A stretch of 59,466 nt of DNA from JAIXWP01 sp044371755. Lineage in GTDB: Bacteria; Bacteroidota; Bacteroidia; Flavobacteriales_D; Sanyastnellaceae. The position numbers and the translations under genes are program-made. The notes under the pieces are model-generated. The model was not told where the DNA came from. It did not search any database and saw nothing but the letters and a program-made list of their open reading frames with translations. The stretch spans positions 1 to 59,466 of the forward strand of contig JBILSZ010000005.1 of NCBI GenBank assembly GCA_044371755.1. The letters are read 5' to 3'. Shown here in pieces: positions 26,524 through 34,866 of the stretch; the stretch's first letter is position 1, and each line of letters opens with the position of its first letter.

Positions 26524-28368
26524 TTATTCCACAGTCACACTCTTGGCCAGATTGCGAGGCTGATCTACATTACACCCACGCATTACTGCCACATGATAGG
26601 CCAATAGTTGAAATGGAATTACTGAAACAATAGGAACCAAGGTTTCATCGGTCTTAGGTATTTCGATGACATGATCTGCCAATTCGGTGACGGTGCGGTC
26701 TCCTGCTGTCACTACAGCGATAATTTTTCCTTTTCTCGCCTTTACCTCTTGAATGTTTGAAACCACTTTTTCATAGGATTGGCCTTGCGTAGCAATCACA
26801 AAAACAGGCATTTCTTCATCAATAAGTGCAATTGGGCCATGCTTCATCTCTGCTGCGGGGTAACCCTCAGCATGGATATATGATATTTCCTTTAGTTTCA
26901 ATGCTCCTTCGAGCGCTACGGGGAAAGAGTATCCTCTGCCGAGATAAAGTGCATTCCGAGAATCCTTATAAATCGAAGCGATTTCTTTTACATGATCGTT
27001 GCTCTTTAACGCTTCTTCTACTTGATCGGGTACAGCATTGAGCTCAGCCATCAACTTAATGACATCCTTTTGCTCAATTGTTCCTCTCACTTGAGCAACA
27101 GCTAGAGCGAGTTGATAGAGCACGGTGACTTGAGCGGTGAAGGCTTTTGTAGAAGCCACTCCGATTTCAGGTCCAGCATGCGTGTAAGCACCAGAGTGAG
27201 TAGATCTTGATATGGTGCTTCCCACCACATTGCACACTCCAAAAATGAAGGCGCCTTTTTGCTTTGCCAGTTCGATGGCAGCCAAAGTGTCAGCAGTTTC
27301 GCCACTCTGAGATATTGCGATTACAATGTCATCTGGGAATATAACAGGGTTTCTATATCTAAATTCACTCGCATATTCTACTTCAACAGGAATGCGCGCA
27401 AAGTCTTCAAAAAGATATTCGGCCACTAGTCCGGCATGCCATGACGTGCCACACGCAACAATAATGATTCGTTTCGCATTGAGCCACTTATCGCGATAAT
27501 CATCAATGCCGCTCATTTTCACGAAACCATTCTGAATATTGATACGGCCCCTGAATGAGTCACGTATAGACCGAGGCTGTTCATGAATTTCCTTTAACAT
27601 AAAAGAATCGTAGCCGCCTTTTTCGATGGCTTCTAGCTTGAGTTCTAGCGCTTGTATGTATGGTGTCTTTGCCTGATTTTGAATGGTGACAATTTTTAAG
27701 CCCTCTTTACGATCCATCAACGCTACTTCCTCGTCATCGAGATAAACGACGTTTTTAGTGTATTCAATAATTGGACTGGCGTCAGAGGCGATGTAGAAAT
27801 CATCATTTTTTCCAACACCAATAACAAGTGGACTTGATTTTTTGGCAGCGATCAATTGATTTGGATTTTCTTTATCCAAAACCACAATTGCATAAGCTCC
27901 GTGAACTTCTGATAGTGCAATGCGGACTGCTTCGAAAAGAGACACATTGAGTTTGCTGCGCACGTCTTCGATGAAGTGTACTAGCACTTCCGTATCTGTG
28001 TCGCTAAGAAAAACATGTCCGCGGTTTTTGAGCTCTTCTTTGATTGAAGCGTAGTTTTCAATGATTCCATTGTGAATCAATGCCAACTTACCGTCACCTG
28101 AAAGGTGGGGGTGGGCGTTTACATCATTAGGAACCCCGTGTGTAGCCCAGCGTGTGTGTCCTATACCAATGCCTCCAGTTTTGGAGTCTTCATCCACGAT
28201 ATTTTCGAGATCAACTACTTTTCCTTTGCATTTGAATAAGCTCAGGTCGCCATTTTCAAGTATCGCTAGACCTGCAGAGTCGTATCCGCGATACTCCAGG
28301 CGCTTTAGTCCTTTAATGAGCACAGGGTAGGCGTCGCCGTTACCCAGATATCCAACAATTCCACACAT
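26524..28368 (-). CDS. glmS: Glutamine--fructose-6-phosphate aminotransferase (isomerizing)
   Basis: GlmS converts fructose-6-phosphate and glutamine to glucosamine-6-phosphate, the entry step to UDP-GlcNAc for peptidoglycan and other envelope glycans. The N-terminus MCGIVGYLG supplies Cys2, the glutaminase nucleophile, and RGYDSAGLA and HTRWATHG are class II amidotransferase motifs. Two SIS isomerase domains follow, with ACGTSWHAGLVAEY and SQSGETADTLAA, and the C-terminus DQPRNLAKSVTVE is canonical. The length of 614 residues is normal. The gene follows the DUF4270 gene by 39 bases and is probably in one operon with it and the GT5 gene. Confidence 0.98.
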   Translation of the reverse strand: MCGIVGYLGNGDAYPVLIKGLKRLEYRGYDSAGLAILENGDLSLFKCKGKVVDLENIVDEDSKTGGIGIGHTRWATHGVPNDVNAHPHLSGDGKLALIHNGIIENYASIKEELKNRGHVFLSDTDTEVLVHFIEDVRSKLNVSLFEAVRIALSEVHGAYAIVVLDKENPNQLIAAKKSSPLVIGVGKNDDFYIASDASPIIEYTKNVVYLDDEEVALMDRKEGLKIVTIQNQAKTPYIQALELKLEAIEKGGYDSFMLKEIHEQPRSIRDSFRGRINIQNGFVKMSGIDDYRDKWLNAKRIIIVACGTSWHAGLVAEYLFEDFARIPVEVEYASEFRYRNPVIFPDDIVIAISQSGETADTLAAIELAKQKGAFIFGVCNVVGSTISRSTHSGAYTHAGPEIGVASTKAFTAQVTVLYQLALAVAQVRGTIEQKDVIKLMAELNAVPDQVEEALKSNDHVKEIASIYKDSRNALYLGRGYSFPVALEGALKLKEISYIHAEGYPAAEMKHGPIALIDEEMPVFVIATQGQSYEKVVSNIQEVKARKGKIIAVVTAGDRTVTELADHVIEIPKTDETLVPIVSVIPFQLLAYHVAVMRGCNVDQPRNLAKSVTVE

Positions 28369-28407
28369 ACTATAGCGGGGTTTTGATTAAGTTATAAATG
28401 AAAAAAA

Positions 28408-29736
28408 TCAATGCGTGTATGTCAAAATCAATCGCATGTTTTGATTTTTGTCGTCCACAGAGTAGCGTGGGCCGTGAAGCACTGACCTTGCCACGCTAAC
28501 ACCAGCATTTTGAGACAAAATAAACAAACCATTACTATTGATTTCACCGTTTAAAACGCGCTGAATGTAAAGAGAAATATTAAAAATGTAGCGGTCGGCC
28601 ACAAAATCTGCGGTGCCGCTGATATTTCCAAAGAGCTGATCGGGTAAGATTCGCAATTCGCCCTCTTCATCTTCATAGGCAAGGAAAAGTCCCGCTTGTG
28701 GATAGAAAATAGACTCATCTTCAAACGGAATTACAAGCTGTGCCCGATTGATACTTCTCCCATCCAAATCATTGAGATCTTCGATATGGGGAATTTCGAC
28801 CCTCACGCGTGTTCCCGCACCGGCTTGAACATAACAAAGTTCATCTCCAGGGACGCTCGCGCCACTCATCACGGGGGCCACGATCGTGCCAAATCTTCGA
28901 TGTTCTATGCTTGTGTAATAGCTCGTTTCTGTATTGATTGTGAAATCATAGAAGTCGTTTTCAACAGTGCCATTCTCGTCGTAATGATAATAAACGATGA
29001 GTTTGGAAGCCGCGTCTACGAGATCGAAGTTGAATACGCCACCATCTGAAAAATAGATGTTTGGCCTCACATAAAAACCCTTGAAGTATTCTTTAAATGC
29101 ATCACTGCTCGATAGCGCAGATGCTGGTGTCTGTAAAAGATCATATCCAACCTGGTCGCGTAGTTTTAAGCGTAGCTGAGGTTTTACGGTATCTGTTCCC
29201 ACCACCACTACTGCGAGTGGATTCATTTCGTAAAACTCATTTTCTGGTTTTATTTCATCAAAAAGGTTATAGTCGATTTGGCGTGTATTGAAATAGTTGC
29301 TATCCGGGTTGAGATCTTCCGTGATGCGATGCACCGCGAGCATTTGATTATTTATTTTGCCATACAAGCGATTGGAATATACAAGCGCAAGCACTACTGA
29401 GTCGACTACAGCATTGGTCGGGAATGACGGATTGCTGGTAGATAAAGTCACTTGAGTATAAAAGGATGCTGTGGTCCGCCCTAAGATTGGGTCCACATAG
29501 GTGCCTAGCATCACCGTAGAAAGATCGCTGGTCTGCAAAGAATCTTCCTTGACGGTCTCTGCCAAGATGGTCATCGTATCCGACTGGAGTACATTTAGCA
29601 AGTCATCTTCGGGTATGAGGTCTCCACCCACATCGGTGGTAGGACGCTTGCATGAAGAAGCAAAAATTGCTAGTGCGAATAACATAAATAGCCCCAATTG
29701 CTTGAGGCTATTTTTATAAAAAAAACTAGATTTCAT
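28408..29736 (-). CDS. DUF4270 family lipoprotein
   Basis: The start is ATG 29736, one base after the stop of the GT5 gene; this gives a lipoprotein signal with the lipobox FASSC and 442 residues. The N-terminus of the mature part, KRPTTDVGGDLIPEDDLL, and VMLGTYVDPILGRTTASFYTQ are typical of DUF4270, a Bacteroidota family of unknown function. The rest is beta-rich, ending in MRLILTYTH. The gene sits between a GT5-like gene and glmS. Similar clustering of DUF4270 with a glycogen synthase-like gene and panC is, as I recall, common in flavobacteria. Its role is unknown. Confidence 0.88.
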   Translation of the reverse strand: MKSSFFYKNSLKQLGLFMLFALAIFASSCKRPTTDVGGDLIPEDDLLNVLQSDTMTILAETVKEDSLQTSDLSTVMLGTYVDPILGRTTASFYTQVTLSTSNPSFPTNAVVDSVVLALVYSNRLYGKINNQMLAVHRITEDLNPDSNYFNTRQIDYNLFDEIKPENEFYEMNPLAVVVVGTDTVKPQLRLKLRDQVGYDLLQTPASALSSSDAFKEYFKGFYVRPNIYFSDGGVFNFDLVDAASKLIVYYHYDENGTVENDFYDFTINTETSYYTSIEHRRFGTIVAPVMSGASVPGDELCYVQAGAGTRVRVEIPHIEDLNDLDGRSINRAQLVIPFEDESIFYPQAGLFLAYEDEEGELRILPDQLFGNISGTADFVADRYIFNISLYIQRVLNGEINSNGLFILSQNAGVSVARSVLHGPRYSVDDKNQNMRLILTYTH

Positions 29737-29737
29737 A

Positions 29738-30565
29738 TTAATCAACGAGCACGGACTTTCCCGCGTGAACGGCGTCAAAAAATTCATCAATTGCTGTGTG
29801 AGGGTCTCCTTCTTCGAAGGAGCGAAGTACTGGAACTTCCAGTTTTGCTGCATACTCTTCGATGCTGCGATCAAGGCTCTCGTGACCTGCAATGTATCCA
29901 TCCGAATATTGAATTGCTGTCTTCACCAAGTTGTTGTAAGTTGGATCTGACAAGTTACTCAACTCAGACGTTGGGATATGGTCAAAAGATACTTTTTGCG
30001 CAATAGTTTTATCCAAACTACCTTCGAAAGCATCGTCATAAGCCGAGAATATCACTTTGGTATCAGCAAAGTGTGGGTCTTGGCTATATAATTTTTTCAC
30101 ATACATCGGCATCAATGAAGTAAACCAGCCGTGGCAGTGGATGATATCCGGTGCCCAACCAAGCTTCTTTACTGTTTCGAGAACGCCCTTCGTGAAGAAG
30201 ATCATTCTCATGTCGTTGTCTTCGAAAAGATTGTTGTTATCGTCTTGGAGGGTGGCTTTTCGGTGGAAAAATTCCTCATTGTCGATAAAGTATACCTGAA
30301 GGCGTATCTGCGGGATGCTAGCAACCTTAATGATTAGTGGATGATCGGAATCATTCACAATCAAGTTCATTCCAGAAAGTCGAATCACTTCATGCAATTG
30401 GTGTCTGCGCTCGTTGATCTTGCCATAACGGGGCATGAAGATTCGGGTTTCCTTTCCTCTTTCGTGGGCTACTTGAGGAATTTGGCGGCTAGACGCTGCT
30501 GTTAGGCTTTCTGGTGAAAAGGGTAGTATCTCTTGTGATACGAAAAGAACTCTTGTTTTGCTCAT
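29738..30565 (-). CDS. Truncated glycogen/starch synthase-like glycosyltransferase (GT5 N-terminal domain only)
   Basis: The start is ATG 30565; the frame extends 35 codons upstream but across a good promoter box. The 275-residue product matches the N-terminal Rossmann domain of glycogen/starch synthases: VLFVSQEILPFSPES at the start, PRYGKINERR, DMRMIFFTKGVLET and PDIIHCHGWFTSLMPMYVKK. The nucleotide-sugar-binding C-terminal GT1 domain (about 200 residues) is absent, and the usual KxGGL motif after the first strand is replaced by AASSRQIPQ. Catalysis as a normal glycogen synthase is therefore doubtful. It is conserved enough to look functional rather than decaying, so it may bind a sugar or protein partner. 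It is divergent from panC and is the first gene of an operon with DUF4270 and glmS. Confidence 0.85.
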   Translation of the reverse strand: MSKTRVLFVSQEILPFSPESLTAASSRQIPQVAHERGKETRIFMPRYGKINERRHQLHEVIRLSGMNLIVNDSDHPLIIKVASIPQIRLQVYFIDNEEFFHRKATLQDDNNNLFEDNDMRMIFFTKGVLETVKKLGWAPDIIHCHGWFTSLMPMYVKKLYSQDPHFADTKVIFSAYDDAFEGSLDKTIAQKVSFDHIPTSELSNLSDPTYNNLVKTAIQYSDGYIAGHESLDRSIEEYAAKLEVPVLRSFEEGDPHTAIDEFFDAVHAGKSVLVD

Positions 30566-30597
30566 ACGAGATAATAGAGATTTCACAAATCGTTTTG

Positions 30598-30605
30598 CAA
30601 AGGTA
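30598..30605 (-). promoter_or_regulatory. Bacteroidota -7 promoter box TACCTTTG
   Basis: An exact minus-strand TAnnTTTG lies 32 bases before ATG 30565. A TTTG at 30630-30633, 24 bases further upstream, could be the -33 element. It would drive the GT5-DUF4270-glmS operon. Confidence 0.6.
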
Positions 30606-30637
30606 TATAAAAATTCTTTTCGATAAATCCAAACAAT

Positions 30638-30645
30638 TAGCTTTG
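30638..30645 (+). promoter_or_regulatory. Bacteroidota -7 promoter box TAGCTTTG
   Basis: An exact plus-strand TAnnTTTG lies 28 bases before the GTG start of panC and 32 bases from the opposing box for the GT5 gene, forming a compact divergent promoter region. Confidence 0.6.
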
Positions 30646-30673
30646 ACCCCTCAACTTTTTCTAATTTCACGCC

Positions 30674-31519
30674 GTGCCACTACCCGTTCTCACCACTGTA
30701 AGCGATGTAAAGTCTTGTGTCTTAGATGCTAAGGCAGCAGGCAAAACGATTGCTTTTGTACCCACGATGGGTGCCCTTCACCCTGGACATATTTCGTTAA
30801 TTGAGGCTGCGAAGGGCGAAAATCGCTTCGTGGTGGCCTCCATTTTCGTCAATCCGACCCAATTTAACAATGCCGGGGACCTCAAAAACTACCCTCGTAC
30901 TCTCGAACATGATATCGAAATGTTGGAAGCAGCGGGTTGCGATATGCTTTTTGCTCCTTCGGTTTTAGAAATCTATCCGACTCCAGATAAAGGACATTGG
31001 GCTTATGGAATATTGTCGTCTAGTCTAGAGGGGAAATTCAGACCAGGTCACTTTGATGGCGTTCTCACGGTGGTGAAGCGTTTGTTTGAAATTGTGATAC
31101 CTCAGATTTCATATTTTGGTGAAAAGGATTTTCAGCAATTGTCACATATTCGAAGATTTGCCAAGGAGGAGATGCCACAGATTGAAATCGTGGGATGTCC
31201 GACGCTCAGAGAGTCAGACGGATTGGCAATGAGTTCGCGAAACATGCGCCTAAGCGCTGAGGAGCGCAATACCGCACTGCACATTTCGCGGGTGCTTTAT
31301 GATATGCGCGAAAAGAAGAATGATTTTTCTCCAGCAGAATTGGAGGTTTATGGTCGCACACAATTGGAACTTGTGGGAGGTATGGAGTTGGAATATTTAG
31401 AAATAGTAGATGAAAGCACGTTTGCTCCCGTTCCCGAGTGGGGCGAACCTTTTCAACCCATCATCCTCGTAGCTGCATATGTCGGTGAGGTGAGATTGAT
31501 TGATAATATGAGGGTGTAG
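30674..31519 (+). CDS. panC: Pantothenate synthetase (pantoate--beta-alanine ligase)
   Basis: PanC joins pantoate and beta-alanine with ATP to make pantothenate, the precursor of coenzyme A. Motifs are FVPTMGALHPGHISLIEAA, with the HxGH nucleotidyl-transfer signature, FVNPTQFNNAGDL, GKFRPGHFDGVLTVVKRLF, and SSRNMRLSAEER near the KMSKS-like loop. The length of 281 residues is normal. The GTG start at 30674 is supported by the promoter box 28 bases upstream; no in-frame ATG gives the conserved N-terminus. No panB or panD gene is adjacent. A repeat and a terminator follow. Confidence 0.97.
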   Translation: MPLPVLTTVSDVKSCVLDAKAAGKTIAFVPTMGALHPGHISLIEAAKGENRFVVASIFVNPTQFNNAGDLKNYPRTLEHDIEMLEAAGCDMLFAPSVLEIYPTPDKGHWAYGILSSSLEGKFRPGHFDGVLTVVKRLFEIVIPQISYFGEKDFQQLSHIRRFAKEEMPQIEIVGCPTLRESDGLAMSSRNMRLSAEERNTALHISRVLYDMREKKNDFSPAELEVYGRTQLELVGGMELEYLEIVDESTFAPVPEWGEPFQPIILVAAYVGEVRLIDNMRV

Positions 31520-31580
31520 GGTGAGGGGCGAAAGGAAATAGGGGAGCGACAAGGGACTAAGCGACTGAGCGACCGGTCAA

Positions 31581-31615
31581 ATTCTGAATTCTGAATTCTG
31601 AATTCAGAATTTAGA
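31581..31615. repeat. Heptanucleotide tandem repeat (ATTCTGA)n
   Basis: Five 7-base units: three exact ATTCTGA, then ATTCAGA and ATTTAGA. Because of the T-to-A change, an 18-base perfect palindrome (AATTCTGAATTCAGAATT) lies within it. Just upstream, AGCGAC occurs three times (31545, 31560, 31568). The array lies in the 341-base gap between panC and the next plus-strand gene, which also holds the terminator and tRNA-Leu. Confidence 0.8.
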
Positions 31616-31651
31616 ATTAGTTGTGTTCCCTGTTCTTCCTCTCCTTGTTCC

Positions 31652-31688
31652 TAAAAAAAAAGCTGCTTCTGAGAAGCAGCTTTTTTTT
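31652..31688. terminator. Bidirectional terminator between panC and tRNA-Leu
   Basis: A stem of agctgctt and aagcagct is extended by A- and T-runs on either side, giving a T-run on both strands. It can end plus-strand transcription from panC and minus-strand transcription of the tRNA, whose 3' end is four bases away. Confidence 0.85.
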
Positions 31689-31691
31689 GAG

Positions 31692-31774
31692 TACCTCGGG
31701 TGGGAATCGAACCCACATGCCACTAGGACACACGATTTTGAGTCGTGCGCGTCTACCAATTCCGCCACCAAGGC
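31692..31774 (-). tRNA. tRNA-Leu (anticodon CAA)
   Basis: On the minus strand the gene begins GCCTTGG and ends CCGAGGT plus discriminator A. It has a D-arm with GGCGGAATTGGTAGACGC, an anticodon stem CACGA/TCGTG around loop CTCAAAA (anticodon CAA, reading UUG), a long class II variable arm and a T-arm GTGGG-TTCGATT-CCCAC. CCA is not encoded, as is common in this phylum. The first acceptor pair is G-U. Confidence 0.95.
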
Positions 31775-31860
31775 ATCTTTTGATTGGGGCGCGAATATAC
31801 AACAGTTTCTTAATCCTCCAAAAATCCAATTGCATTAAAATTTCTTATATTCGTGGTGCC

Positions 31861-32415
31861 ATGAGACCTTTTCTATTACTTCTTTTAGTGCCGTTCGCTT
31901 GCGCTACCATTTCTATTGATCTGCCCAAAACAAAGGGAACCTACGATCAGTGTGCTCAAGATACTACGGTAAACAATCTTGCCATTACGGTGGCTATGAA
32001 ATACGATTCACTTGATACAGAGATAAGTCACAACGAGAAAGTGCTGGTCGGTATTAAGAATAAGGCAGGATATGATTATTACAAATTGAAATTTTACGAC
32101 TATAGTGACGTACCCATCATTATCTGTGCTGGTTATGACACGCAGCTCATTTTTGCCAATAAAGGATATATCACCAAGAGGATTGAAATTACTACATCCA
32201 ACATTCCAGCCGAAATGTGGGCGGGTGGCTTCTTGTTGGATATGACAGCATCAATGGTGAAGCAGCCTGAAAATTTCGATGAATCTATCACCGAAATACC
32301 TGTGGCAAGACTGTATTACGATAGCACAGAACAGGCAATGGCATTCGACATAGAATATGCGAATGAACGAAAACAAGCGCTTGATGCGGCTATAGAAGCG
32401 GCAAAGGCCAAGTAA
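31861..32415 (+). CDS. Small exported protein of unknown function
   Basis: The frame is open far upstream through the tRNA region, but ATG 31861 is the natural start, giving 184 residues with a hydrophobic leader (MRPFLLLLLVPFACATI). The cysteine at 14 might be a lipobox, though Pro at -3 is unusual. The C-terminal part has a recurring Bacteroidota pattern: KGYITKRIEITTSNIPAEMW, then PVARLYYDSTEQAMAFDIEY. I know this pattern from unnamed exported proteins but know of no function. A near-match to the promoter box (TATATTCG) ends eight bases before the start. It is convergent with the Kelch-like gene, with only four bases between the stops. Confidence 0.72.
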   Translation: MRPFLLLLLVPFACATISIDLPKTKGTYDQCAQDTTVNNLAITVAMKYDSLDTEISHNEKVLVGIKNKAGYDYYKLKFYDYSDVPIIICAGYDTQLIFANKGYITKRIEITTSNIPAEMWAGGFLLDMTASMVKQPENFDESITEIPVARLYYDSTEQAMAFDIEYANERKQALDAAIEAAKAK

Positions 32416-32419
32416 TATC

Positions 32420-34042
32420 TCAGCCTATAAATACAGCCATGCGGGTGTCGACGCCATTTCTTGTGAAAATGAACTCATACTCTCCGCTCGGAAGTTTGTT
32501 TTCGAATTCAAATAAAAACTCTTGAAAACCAGCCTCCAATGCGGGAAGTTCGCTCAGGCCAATTACATTCTTTTCGCCTTTTTCATTGATTGAAAGGAGC
32601 TGCAATACAACGTCGGCTTTCTTATCTAATGTAAAATGGACGTTGAATTCATTCATGTCATTATTGGTATAGCACTCAAGCCCCAATTTTCCAGACGAAA
32701 GAGAATGCTGAACCTCGATCTCACTTTTCTTTGAGTAATAAATTTCCAACCAACCTTTCAACGCCTTGCTTTTCTCTCCTTCAGCACTGCTCCAAAAGAC
32801 GTTGCGTTCGTCTGCGGTGATGCCACCTACCACATACCCCAACAATACACTATCTGCATCACCAATGGTGGCCACAAGATCAATCACGCCATTATCAAAT
32901 GTGTTGGCATTTTTTGATGGGATGAAATGACTGCCAGCGCCCATAAATTGTGGTAATTCTTCTTTTAGATAATATTCGCGCATTTCTCCTAATTCATTGC
33001 GTGATATGTGTGAAACCAGCTTTGTAAAAGGGACGTTGGAGTCCTGTTTGAGTTGGTTATTTTCAATGTAATATTCTGACAATCCGCCCATGAAATAGTG
33101 ATGCATCATATTGGTGGATGTGTCGAAAAAGTCGAGATGAGCACAGTGATAGTGATTGAAATATTGAAAGAAATTATCCTTCAAGAGATATTGATCACCA
33201 TTGAGCTCGACCACGGTTCGGTAGGGCATGTCGATTACGGGTTGAAACACCCCTGAAAATAGCATTAATCCATCATTGCCGTTTTTGTATCGCGTTGGAG
33301 CGAGATTGTAATCGCGCCTTCTAAACATACGGTCGTCTTTGACATCGGGGGCAAATACGATTTCGGGCTTTGATTTTTTGGGAGAATAAAAAATTCGAAA
33401 CTTGCGTATTGCGCCTGTGTAGGTCTGCACGAAGGTCGGATTGCCCTTGGGGTTGTAGCTACCATCAAAACGATGCCCACCGATGAGGTAATACCAATCG
33501 TTCAGTATTTCTAATTGTCCGCCACATACTGCGAATTGATCATTTTGGTAATAAAAGAAAGCACCAGGCTCCACACTATTCGTTTTGACTTGTGCTATCA
33601 CTTGGCGAAGGTCCACAGCGACGAGAGCATCAAATGTCTTTTTATCATCGATAGCAGCGCTGTAACCATATCCACCAACAAGAATTAGGGTATCGCCATC
33701 TTGAGTGAACTGCATGTTTGACGATGATAGTTGTTCTTTTAGTTCTATAGGCAGGAATTGCATACCAGCTGCGAAGACTTTGCCTTCGCTGGGGTTGACT
33801 ACATAGATCGAATCATTGCGGAAGTCAGGGTGAAATGATACCCACGGCTGTTTGGGGTGAAGCCCATCGCGGCGGCCTCCAATGAAAATGATCTCGTTGG
33901 CTACTTTGCCCCACGCATAGCTTTGGATGGAGGGCATATTCGAGATTTCTTTTTCTTTCCAAAAAATGCTTTGAGCATGAGCGATGTCGTTTGAAAACAA
34001 AATTGACAGAAGCAATAAAAAAGTGCTAAATGTATATTTCAT
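32420..34042 (-). CDS. Secreted Kelch-like beta-propeller protein
   Basis: A 540-residue protein with a signal peptide (SILFSNDIAHAQ). Several Kelch-like repeats are visible, marked by GG pairs and conserved aromatics: AWGKVANEIIFIGGRR, DTLILVGGYGY, FAVCGGQLEILNDWYYLIGG, FFDTSTNMMHHYFMGGLSEY. A propeller is likely. The last 90 residues are beta-rich and end SGEYEFIFTRNGVDTRMAVFIG, which loosely resembles a type A sorting domain but lacks the usual opening PNP motif, so I do not call it one. The gene is the last of a minus-strand run and has its own promoter box only seven bases from the ATG. Ligand and role unknown. Confidence 0.72.
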   Translation of the reverse strand: MKYTFSTFLLLLSILFSNDIAHAQSIFWKEKEISNMPSIQSYAWGKVANEIIFIGGRRDGLHPKQPWVSFHPDFRNDSIYVVNPSEGKVFAAGMQFLPIELKEQLSSSNMQFTQDGDTLILVGGYGYSAAIDDKKTFDALVAVDLRQVIAQVKTNSVEPGAFFYYQNDQFAVCGGQLEILNDWYYLIGGHRFDGSYNPKGNPTFVQTYTGAIRKFRIFYSPKKSKPEIVFAPDVKDDRMFRRRDYNLAPTRYKNGNDGLMLFSGVFQPVIDMPYRTVVELNGDQYLLKDNFFQYFNHYHCAHLDFFDTSTNMMHHYFMGGLSEYYIENNQLKQDSNVPFTKLVSHISRNELGEMREYYLKEELPQFMGAGSHFIPSKNANTFDNGVIDLVATIGDADSVLLGYVVGGITADERNVFWSSAEGEKSKALKGWLEIYYSKKSEIEVQHSLSSGKLGLECYTNNDMNEFNVHFTLDKKADVVLQLLSINEKGEKNVIGLSELPALEAGFQEFLFEFENKLPSGEYEFIFTRNGVDTRMAVFIG

Positions 34043-34049
34043 GTTAGCA

Positions 34050-34057
34050 CAAATGTA
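34050..34057 (-). promoter_or_regulatory. Bacteroidota -7 promoter box TACATTTG, nearly abutting the start codon
   Basis: An exact minus-strand match with seven bases between the box and ATG 34042. A TTG at 34074-34076, 16 bases upstream, could serve as -33. If it is used, transcription would begin at or next to the start codon (leaderless mRNA). Confidence 0.55.
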
Positions 34058-34068
34058 ATATTTATGCT

Positions 34069-34842
34069 TTATGCAATACCCAAGAGCATTGCGATAGAAT
34101 AGATAATAAGGGCAGACGCCACAATCCTTTCTATGAATTTGATGGGTGCCTTTTTAAAGATTTTATTTCCGATATACGCTCCCAAAAAGGCACTCAGCGC
34201 GGCACTCACAATCCAAATAATATTTTCTTGAAGAACCTCTGCAGTGAGACGTGAGCCATATACGGATAAACGCGTGATATCCACAAAGCAGCTTAAAAAA
34301 ACAGTGGTGCCAATAAAGGCTTCTTTAGAAAGGCCACTTTTAATTAAAAATGCACTTCGCAGTGCGCCTTGATGACCAGAAAGTCCACCGAAGAATCCGC
34401 TCAGTGCCCCACCAATAGGAATGAATTTTTTGGAGATATTGGCATTTTTTATCGAGGGCGAAATATCCATTACCGCAAATATCAAAAGCAATGTGGCAAT
34501 GATGGCCTTAATTGGAAATACGGGATAGTAACCACCAAACCAGTGATGCACTAACAGAGGTTCGCTGTCTGGGATTAGCGTCAGCAAATAGGCCCCAAGA
34601 AAGGAAGAGAGGATGGCGGGAATACCGAAGCGCAGAAGAATAGACTTATCTGCGTTTTTGCCGACCAAAAAAAGTTTAAAAAGATTATTGAGAAGATGCA
34701 CCACCGCGGTGAGACCGATGGCGATGTCTACCGGAAAAAATACCATGAACGCTGGCGTGAGCAATGTGCCCAGACCGAAGCCGGTGAAAAAAGTTAGAAT
34801 TGCAGCAAGCAACGCTACTAATGAGACAAGAACTATTTCCAT
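34069..34842 (-). CDS. TauE/SafE family permease
   Basis: A 257-residue membrane protein with about eight hydrophobic helices in two related halves, each with a conserved Gly-rich loop: FFTGFGLGTLLTPAF in the first half and GGALSGFFGGLSGHQGALRS in the second. These are signatures of the TauE/SafE (DUF81) family, whose members export sulfite, sulfoacetate or related organic anions. The GHQGALRS loop is typical. The substrate cannot be assigned and no sulfur-metabolism gene lies nearby. It sits 24 bases after the stop of an unknown exported protein gene in a minus-strand run. Confidence 0.9.
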   Translation of the reverse strand: MEIVLVSLVALLAAILTFFTGFGLGTLLTPAFMVFFPVDIAIGLTAVVHLLNNLFKLFLVGKNADKSILLRFGIPAILSSFLGAYLLTLIPDSEPLLVHHWFGGYYPVFPIKAIIATLLLIFAVMDISPSIKNANISKKFIPIGGALSGFFGGLSGHQGALRSAFLIKSGLSKEAFIGTTVFLSCFVDITRLSVYGSRLTAEVLQENIIWIVSAALSAFLGAYIGNKIFKKAPIKFIERIVASALIIYSIAMLLGIA

Positions 34843-34866
34843 CTAAGCGAAAGTAAACTGGAAATG

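Noticed and set aside
31617..31860. Longer version of the exported protein starting near 31621, and an opposite ORF at 31617-31835
   Set aside because: Both run across the terminator and tRNA-Leu; ATG 31861 begins a clean signal peptide.
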